Assembly (NCBI RefSeq): GCF_019279795.1
Contig: NC_056745.1
Location: 505,811,903 to 505,875,902, forward strand
Reading direction: 5' to 3'
Length of the DNA stretch: 64,000 nucleotides
From: Protopterus annectens
Lineage: Eukaryota; Chordata; Ceratodontiformes; Protopteridae
In this document: piece after piece, positions 55,556-64,000 of the stretch
Position numbering within the stretch: the first letter of the stretch is position 1
Layout: the number at the start of each line of letters is the position of its first letter
Notes under the pieces: model-generated
Database searches by the model: none
Told to the model about the DNA's origin: nothing
What the model saw: only the letters and a program-made list of their open reading frames with translations
Translations under genes and position numbers: made by a program

Positions 55556-58500
55556 TATCCTGGTCACTTTCCACTTCTCTTCTCATCTCACAGAATTGCT
55601 AAAGAAAAGGAGTCCTGGTATTGACCCCTGTGACACTCCTTTTGCACTGGCAGATGAGTTGGGTAGGAATTCTGCCATTTGATAGATTGTATATGGTTGC
55701 TAAAGTAACGAGAGATCTTTTCAGTGGTGCTTCTGCTTAGTCTTAGTTGTGAGATCATGTTGAGGAGAAGATGATTAAATACAATATTAAACACCTTTGA
55801 CACATCCATAAAGAAGGCAGAGATAGGGTTACCCATGCTTCCTTTGGGTCGATATTAAAAGAACTAACGTTTACTTACCCGAATACCTAAATGCTGACAC
55901 ATCTTCATTGAACCAAGAAAACATCACTCGTCCAGAAGCGTGAAATCGGAAACCGAATCATCATGGTTGGCCTTTCTGCTGTATAGCGCCGTAAGGTAAG
56001 TGTGCGATAGTTACGGACCTTAGAGTTAGGGTGCGGGTTAAGGTAAGTGCATAGATGGTAATGTATGTTAGATTTAGTGTAGGGTTAGAAGTAAGGTTTT
56101 GTTATGTGTATGTGTGTGGATTATTTAGTTTGTTTGGGTATAGCTTTCTACGGTAAGTGTGCAATAGTTACCGACCTCAGGGTTAGGGTGCGGGTTAAGT
56201 TAAGTGCATACATGGTGTTATATGCAAGATTTAGTGCAGGGTTAAAAGTAGGGTTTTGGTTAGTGTATGTATGTATGTGGTTTATTTAGTTTGTTTGTGT
56301 AGGTAGTATGTAGCGGGCGGTGGGGTGGGACAACTATGACGGTTCGACTTTTTGAATTTCGTGGTTTAGGGCATTCGGTGTATTTGCGGTTAGCGGAATA
56401 TGTGTCGGTGTTTAGGTATTCGGGTAAGTAAACATTTGTGCTTATAATATAGACCCCTTCCTTTTTGGCTGACTGCATCTAGAAAATGTAGTCGGGCGGC
56501 TTCAGTGCTAAGATGGGGCAGTGCTGTGAGGGAGAAAGTAAGGCTTTGGCATACAATTTAAAATTTGATGATGGATATATCTTTCTACTTCTTTAGAGAG
56601 TGGCTGGAGTATTGTGATAGGCTCAGTGGAAGTTCCTCCTTTATTTACTGCTATAATGAAAGAGGTCTTGCATTATTGTTGGAACAATTATACTTGTAAA
56701 TAACTTTTGATTAATAGAGACATTGAGTAGCTTATTCCATCTGCTCCTAATTTAAGATATTCTACAGGAACACAATATGCCGCTAATGTTGTGGGTTTTA
56801 ATTTTTGCAATTATTTCTATATTATAGTAAACTGAGACTGTATGTTATAGTAAACTGAGACTGTGTCAAATGAGATGCTGTTTGCTTGATTAGTATTGCA
56901 GCTTGACGTGAGAGGATGGTATGTCTTTATTCTTCTGGCAGATGTGAGAGAAAGCAGCTATAAAGTACTCATTGGATTTTCAAGCTGTGGTGACAGATTT
57001 GGAGGAAAGAGGGACTGGGTGTGCTTCTTTTAGGACAATGCTTATACTAGACCAGAACTGCTTGGGATTATTAAAGTGTGTTGACTGTGCTGTTGTGTAA
57101 TCATTGTTTTTTGTCCAAAAGACCTGTTTGTAGTGAACCTCTGTTAGTGTCAGTAGTTTTTGTCTTTGTGACACTTATTCCAAGCAATATCTATAGTTTT
57201 CATTAATTGTTTTATTGTTTGTGTTAGTCATGTTAAGTTATCACATTGACCAACTTATATCATAGATGTGCTTGTTGGTTTAGCACATGTAGAAATGTGG
57301 TATTTACGTATCATCTATTGCAAGTGTGTTTCTTGGAGCCCAATTACTATGTTTCAGGGTTTCAGTGAAAGTATTGTTGAATTTGGTAAGGTTTCTTACA
57401 GAGTTTAAGTGCTTGTCCTTGCTGATTTTTAAGATGTCTCTAATTATGGTTGTTGGTTGTCACTAAGATAATCAGGAAAGATTCCAACCTGTTTTATTTT
57501 GTTTTTAAGTTTGGTTGATAGTATGCAATTGAGTGCTAGCTTTGCTGGAACTTTTATATTTGATTAGGCCAAATATATTGATATTTAAGTGAGAGGTGCT
57601 TGTATCTTGATCAAACTGATGTATGTTGAGATTACTAATAAGAAGGGTTTCCTCTTTAACTTTGCTAACTATCCAGTTGAGTATATTTTCAATTGTGTTA
57701 ATATTGTATCTCTTTAGAAGCATGTATGCACTTATTATGCACATTATCTTATGCAAATTTAAATTAAGATGGATTATTATTAGTTCTTCACGGTCAAATG
57801 TTGGGGGGGGGGTTAAGGATATACTGATATTTCTAAGGTGTTAAGGAACATGATAGCTACCCCTTCAGCACCTTTAGTGGTTTAATCACTTCTTATTATG
57901 TTATGTTCTGATAGGAATATTACTTCATCGTTGGTAGAGAATTTAATTCATATCTCAATAAATATTACTATATGTAGGTGGTAGGATTGAATCCAGGCAT
58001 GGAGTTCATTCATTTTATTGGAGATGCTATATGTATTTATGTTATACATCTTAAGGCCTGAGTAAGCTACTTTGGTAGAGTTTTGTTTGCTATCATTTAG
58101 ACAGTTTATGAATATGGTAGTTGGATTACAACTTGCATATGCATGTTTGAATTTGGATGCACAGGGTTTTGAATGGTATTTGTGATGGAAGGTATTGGAT
58201 ATGGGTGTATGTCACCACATAGTGTCAGTATTTGGTACAGTGTAATGGTTTGGTTGAAATGGGCATTTAGCAGCTTTCTGAGTCTTGCTTTAGGTTTGTT
58301 ATAGTGTTCTGATTGTTTAAGGAGAGCATGTTTTTGTAAGAGTAAGTAGTAGGAGTTGTAGAGGGAGGTGCAGATCTTGAGGGTGTAGTTGCCAAGTGTA
58401 GTCATGGCTTCAGTAATGGTACCCTTTGCAGGGAGTTGAAGGTTCTACAACAGCTAATAGATTTTAGAGGTGATATTAGGGTTAAAGTGGAAAGTACTGC

Positions 58501-58860
58501 AAAGAGATAAGGTAGGATATTGTAGCTGTAGTCTATTGGGTTGAGGTTTCGGTTTTGGAAATTAGAGGAGGCTGGCTATGTTAGTAAGTTGAGGATCTGT
58601 TTGTAGAAGGTTAATCTAGTTACAAGGTGTTCTGAAGTTGATTAGAACTAGTTAATGTTTGTTGTAGTGATGTGCATGGCATGCTAAGTGAGGGGAAGGT
58701 TGCACTGGAAGGGACTTTGAAAAGGAGGAATTGTTTTTGACTGGCTGGAGGAGTAGAAAAATAGTTGGGTATAATGGAGATGATGCTGGGATGGAGAAGG
58801 ATAGAGGTAGGGTCCATGCTAGTTGAGGGCTGGGCAAAAGATTTCTAATGGCAGACCATA
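55556..58860 (-). mobile_element. L2-like LINE-B-related copy F, 3' truncated
   Basis: Antisense, with 5' side near 58,860. Endonuclease pieces are at 57,505-57,756 (SNLNIHQFDQDTS), the linker at 56,980-57,174, and the reverse transcriptase start near 56,745 (YLKLGADGISY, as in LINE-B). Motif A is FFMDVSKVFN near 55,790, and the turn motif GVSQGSIPGLLF is near 55,600-55,640. The copy ends at about 55,560, next to LINE-E. A 611 bp MITE splits the reverse transcriptase; without it the frame runs DAVSQKGSMGNPISAFF. Confidence 0.7.
55846..56456. mobile_element. 611 bp MITE with 57 bp terminal inverted repeats
   Basis: Termini GGGTC...GACCC. The two 57 bp inverted repeats differ at about 8 positions and share the perfect core TTTACTTACCCGAATACC and GACACAT. 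An 8 bp target duplication CTTCCTTT flanks it (55,838-55,845 and 56,457-56,464). Removal restores an uninterrupted LINE reading frame. Inside is a direct duplication of about 157 bp (from 55,995 and from 56,152, GTTAGGGTGCGGGTTAAG in both). No transposase. The superfamily is unclear, because 8 bp duplications fit hAT, P or Merlin types but the GGGTC end is not typical of hAT. Confidence 0.9.
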
Positions 58861-59297
58861 TCATTTGATAATATGTGCTGCTCCTCTAGGCTGCTACTTT
58901 GATCAGTTACAGAATAATAGAATTCTACCACTGCTGACACTCTTAACTGATAACAAGAAAAAGCTAATGGCACTGCTCCTCAAAAGAAACAGTTTCTGAT
59001 ATGCCAGCTCCAGTGTAATAATCCAAATATAACACTAAACAACACTATCCTTACACTCCTATGGTTTGCAAGATCAAAGAATGAAATATAGTAGTATTCT
59101 TAAGAGATTTGAATTTTAAAGAAACATCACAACTAATTCAAAATTGCAATATAAGAGAGAACGGTCCATTAATGATGAATTAAAACCAAAGCAAATGTAT
59201 CCAAATTCATAAAAGAAATCTTCAAGTAAACATGAAATTTGAAAATTATTACAGAATGGCTCAGTCCTAAAATCCACAATGATGTAATCAATTTACC
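58861..59297. other. Spacer before the satellite
   Basis: A-rich sequence without coding signal. Its left part may be the outermost LINE-F 5' region. Confidence 0.35.
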
Positions 59298-62200
59298 TAA
59301 TAATTACTTCATACAGCTACACAGGCTATGGTAATAATTACTACATACAGCTACACAGGCTGTGATAATAATTACTACATATAGCTACACAGGCTGTGGT
59401 AATAATTACTACATACAGCTACACAGGCTGTGGTAATAATTACTACATACAGCTACACAGGCTGTGGTAATAATTACTACATACAGCTACACAGACTGTG
59501 GTAATAATTACTACATATAGCTACACAGGCTGTGGTAATATTTACTACATACAGCTACACAGGCTATGGTAATAATTGCTACATGCAGCTACACAGGCTG
59601 TGGTAATAATTACTACATACAGCTACACAGGATGTGGTAATAATTACTACATACAGCTACACAGGCTGTGGTAATAATTACTACATACAGCTACACAGGC
59701 TATGGTAATAATTACTACATACAGCTACACAGGCTATAGTAATAATTACTTCATACAGCTACACAGGCTATGGTAATAATTACTACATACAGCTACACAG
59801 GATGTGGTAATAATTACTACATACAGCTACACAGGCTGTGGTAATAATTACTACATACAGCTACACAGGCTATGGTAATAATTACTACATACAGCTACAC
59901 AGGCTGTGGTAAAAATTATTACATACAGCTACACAGGCTGTGGTATTAATTACTACATACAGCTACACAGGCTGTGGTAATAATTACTACATACAGCTAC
60001 ACAGGCTGTGGTAATCATTACTACATACAGCTACACAGGCTGTGGCAATCATTACTACATACAGCTACACAGGCTGTGGCAATCATTACTACATACAGCT
60101 ACACAGGCTGTGGCAATCATTACTACATACAGCTACACAGGCTGTGGTAATCATTACTACATACAGCTACACAGGCTGTGGTAATAATTACTACATACAG
60201 CTACACAGGCTGTGGTAATAATTACTACATACAGCTAGTCAGGCTGTGGTAATAATTACTACATACAGCTACACAGGCTGTGGTAATAATTACTACATAT
60301 AGCAACACAGGCTGTGGTAATAATTACTACATAGAGCTACACAGGCTGTGGTAATAATTACTACATACAGCTACACAGGCTGTGGTAACAATTACTACAT
60401 ACAGCTACACAGGCTGTGGTAATAATTACTACATACAGCTACACAGGCTGTGGTAATAATTACTACATACAGCTACACAGGCTGTGGTAATAATTACTAC
60501 ATACAGCTACACAGGCTGTGGTAACAATTACTTCATACAGCTACACAGGCTGTGGTAATAATTACTACATACAGCTACACAGGCTGTGGTAATAATTACT
60601 ACATACAGCTACAAAGGCTGTGGTAATAATTACTACATACAGCTACACAGGCTGTGGTAATAATTACTACATACAGCTACACAGGCTGTGGTAATCATTA
60701 CTACATACAGCTACACAGGCTGTGGTAATCATTACTACATACAGCTACACAGGCTGTGGTAATCATTACTACATACAGCTACACAGGCTGTGGTAATAAT
60801 TACTGCATACAGCTACACAGGCTGTGGTAATAATTACTACATACAGCTACACAGGCTGTGGTAATAATTACTACATACAGCTACACAGGCTGTGGTAATA
60901 ATTACTACATACAGCTACACAGGCTGTGGTAATAATTACTTCATACAGCTACACAGGCTATGGTAATAATTACTACATACAGCTACAGAGGCTGTGGTAA
61001 TAATTACTACATAGAGCTACACAGGCTATGGTAATAACTACTACATACAGCTACACAGGCTATGGTAATAATTACTACATACAGCTACACAGGCTATGGT
61101 AATAATTACTACATACAGCTACAGAGGCTGTGGTAATAATTACTACATACAGCTACACAGGCTATGGTAATAACTACTACATACAGCTACACAGGCTATG
61201 GTAATAATTACTGCATACAGCTACACAAGCTGTGGTCATAATTACTACATACAGCTACACAGGCTGTGGTAATAATTACTACATACAGCTTCACAGGCTG
61301 TGGTAATAATTACTACATACAGCTACATAGGCTGTGGTAATAATTACTACATACAGCTACACAGGCTGTGGTAATAATTACTACATACAGCTACACAGGC
61401 TATGGTAATAATTACAACATACAGCTACACAGGCTGTGGTAATAATTGATACATACAGCTACACAGGCCATGGTAACAATTACTACATTAAGCAACACAG
61501 GCTATGGTAACAATTACTACATACAGCTACACAGGCTGTGGTAATAATTACTACATACAGCTACACAGGCTATGGTAATAATTACTACATACAGCTACAC
61601 AGGCTGTGGTAATAATTACTACATACAGCAACACAGGCTATGGTAATAATTACTACATACAGCTACACAGGCTATGGTAATAATTACTACATACAGCTAC
61701 ACAGGCTGTGGTAATAATTACTACATACAGCTACACAGGCTGTGGTAATAATTACTACATATAGCTACACAGGCTGTGGTAGTAAATACTACATACAGCT
61801 ACACAGGCTGTGGTAATAATTACTACATAGAGCTATACAGGCTGTAGTAATAATTACTACATACAGCTATACAGGCTGTGGTAATAATCACTACATACAG
61901 CTACACAGGCTGTGGTAATAATTACTACATACAGCTACACAGGCTGTGGTTATAATTACTACATAGAGCTACACCGGCTATGGCAATAATTACTACATAG
62001 AGCTACACCGGCTGTGGTAATAATTACTACATACAGCTACACAGGCTGTGGTAATAATTACTACATACAGCTACACAGGCTGTGGTAATAATTACTACAT
62101 ACAACTACACAGGCTGTGGTAATAATTACTACATACAGCTACATAGGCTGTGGTAATAATTACTACATACAGTTACACAGGCTGTGGTAATAATTACTAC

Positions 62201-64000
62201 ATAGAGCTACACAGGCTGTGGTAATAATTACTACATACAGCTACACAGGCTGTGATAATAATTACTACATACAGCTATACAGGCTGTGGTAATAATTACT
62301 ACATACAGCTACACAGGCTGTGGTAATAATTACTACATACAGCTACACAGGCTGTGGTAATAATTACTACATACAGCTACACAGGCTGTGGTAATAATTA
62401 CTACATACAGCTACACAGGCTGTGGTATAAATTACTACATACAGCTACACAGGCTGTGGTAATAATTACTACATACAGCTACACAGGCTGTGGTATAAAT
62501 TACTACATACAGCTACACAGGCTGTGGTGATAATTACTACATACAGCTACACAGCCTGTGGTAATAATTACTACATACAGCTACACACAGGCTGTGGTAA
62601 TAATTACTACATACAGCTACACAGGCTGTGGTAATAATTACTACATACAGCTACACAGGCTGTGGTAATAATTACTACATACAGCTACACAGGCTGTGGT
62701 AATAATTACTACATACAGCTACACAGGCTATGGAAATAATTACTACATACAGCTACACAGGCTGTGGTAATAATTACTACATACAGCTACACAGGCTATG
62801 GTAATAATTACTACATACAGCTACACAAGCTGTGGTAATAATTACTAGATACAGCTACACAGGCTGTGGCAATAATTACTACATACAGCTACACAGGCTG
62901 TTGTAATAATTACTACATACAGCTACGCAGGCTGTGGTAATAATTACTACATACAGCTACACAGGCTGTGGTAATCATTACTACACACAGCTACACAGGC
63001 TGTGGTAATCATTACTACAAACAGCTACGCAGGCTGTGGTAATCATTACTACATACAGCTACACAGGCTGTGGTAATCATTACTACATACAGCTACACAG
63101 GCTGTGGTAATCATTACTACATACAGCTACACAGGCTGTGGTAATAATTACTACATACAGCTACACAGGCTGTGGCAATAATTACTACATACAGCTACAC
63201 AGGCTGTGGTAATAATTACTACATACAGCTACACAGGCTGTGGTAATAATTACTACATACAGCTACACAGGCTGTGGTAATAATTACTACATACAGCTAC
63301 ACAAGCTGTGGTAATAATTACTACATACAGCTACACAGGCTGTGGTAATAATTACTACATACAGCTACACAGGCTGTGGTAATAATTACTTCATACAGCT
63401 ACACAGGCTATGGTAATAATTACTACATAGAGTTACACAGGCTGTGGTAATGATTACTACATACAGCTACACAGGCTATGGTAATAATTACTACATACAG
63501 CTACACAGGCTATGGTAATAATTACTGCATACAGCTACACAAGCTGTGGTAATAATTACTACATACAGCTACACAGGCTGTGGTAATAATTACTACATAC
63601 AGCTACACAGGCTATGGTAATAATTACAACATACAGCTACACAGGCTGTGGTAATAATTACTACATACAGCTACACAGGCTGTGGCAATAATTACTACAT
63701 TAAGCAACACAGGCTATGGTAATAACTACTACATACAGCTACACAGGCTGTGGTAATAATTACTACATACAGCTACACAGGCTGTGGTAATAATTACTAC
63801 ATACAGCTGCACAGTCTGTGGAAATAATTACTACATACAGCTACACAGGCTGTGGAAATAATTACTACATACAGCTACACAGGCTGTGGTAATAATTACT
63901 ACATACAGCTACACGGGCTGTGGTATAAATTACTACATACAGCTACACAGGCTGTGGTAATAATTACTACATACAGCTACACAGGCTGTGGTAATAATTA
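59298..64000. repeat. 34 bp satellite array, about 138 units, open to the right
   Basis: Tandem 34 bp units beginning TAATAATTACTACATACAGC. Each contains the short hairpin ACAGC-TACACAG-GCTGT. Units are 90-100% alike by eye. Rare indels occur, for example two extra bases near 62,587. Variant units cluster: TAATCATTAC at about 60,014-60,160, 60,694-60,770 and 62,974-63,110. The unit length is not a multiple of three and stops are frequent, so it is non-coding. The array starts sharply at 59,298 and continues past the window end. Function is unknown. Confidence 0.97.

Noticed and set aside
55995..56310. Interstitial telomere-like GGTTAGGG runs
   Set aside because: They occur once per 157 bp internal duplication of a MITE and never form TTAGGG tandems.
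59298..64000. CRISPR-like regular repeats
   Set aside because: Units follow each other without spacers, and the setting is a vertebrate transposon landscape. It is a satellite.

Overview
This window is transposon-dense vertebrate DNA and I find no host gene in it. Protein-coding signal is almost entirely degraded non-LTR retrotransposons: CR1, an L2-like family, two RTE types, a Dong/R4 (Rex6-like) element, and one further APE-type family. They are joined by tRNA-derived SINEs, a probable solo LTR, a MITE, Penelope-like hammerhead traces and satellites. The dominance of CR1 and L2-like LINEs, multi-level nesting and long inert spacers suggest a large vertebrate genome, such as a lungfish, with amphibian or cartilaginous fish as alternatives. 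That is inference, because no species marker is present.

Layout. Positions 1-14,480 hold an L2-like copy (about 1,150-2,880) carrying a SINE. A CR1 copy follows (about 2,880-13,228), split by a 4.2 kb antisense L2-like LINE and by a 1.6 kb unit that joins a tRNA-like head to an RTE reverse transcriptase. Next come an AT-rich inverted repeat and a Penelope-like remnant. Positions 14,480-22,490 hold two head-to-head L2-like copies, a CR1 copy and more SINEs. Positions 22,688-25,975 hold a terminal-inverted-repeat element bounded on both sides by (TA)n and filled by an antisense CR1. Positions 25,976-30,255 are mostly unassigned, with microsatellites and two minisatellites.

Positions 30,256-36,185 contain the best-preserved element, a full-length CR1. 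It has a repeated 5' leader, an ORF1 with zinc-binding cysteines and an SGNH esterase domain, and an endonuclease/reverse transcriptase ORF2. Positions 38,205-44,400 hold two Dong/R4-like copies meeting tail to tail, one of them interrupted by a 1.4 kb solo LTR. Positions 44,410-50,000 hold an L2-like 3' end with a CR1-tailed SINE, a Bov-B-like fragment interrupted by a CR1 3' end, and a CR1 deletion derivative. Positions 50,440-58,860 hold three further LINE copies and a 611 bp MITE whose removal restores the reading frame of its host LINE. Positions 59,298-64,000 are a 34 bp satellite of about 138 units that runs off the window and shows higher-order duplication.

The parts are related as autonomous and dependent partners. 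CR1 3' sequence recurs as a SINE tail, an RTE/Bov-B-like tail recurs on a second SINE family, and one tRNA-like head type appears both on the CR1-tailed SINE and on the RTE unit. Nesting gives a relative age order. The CR1 at 30-36 kb looks youngest, although it already has a premature stop, a frameshift and a 133 bp tandem duplication.
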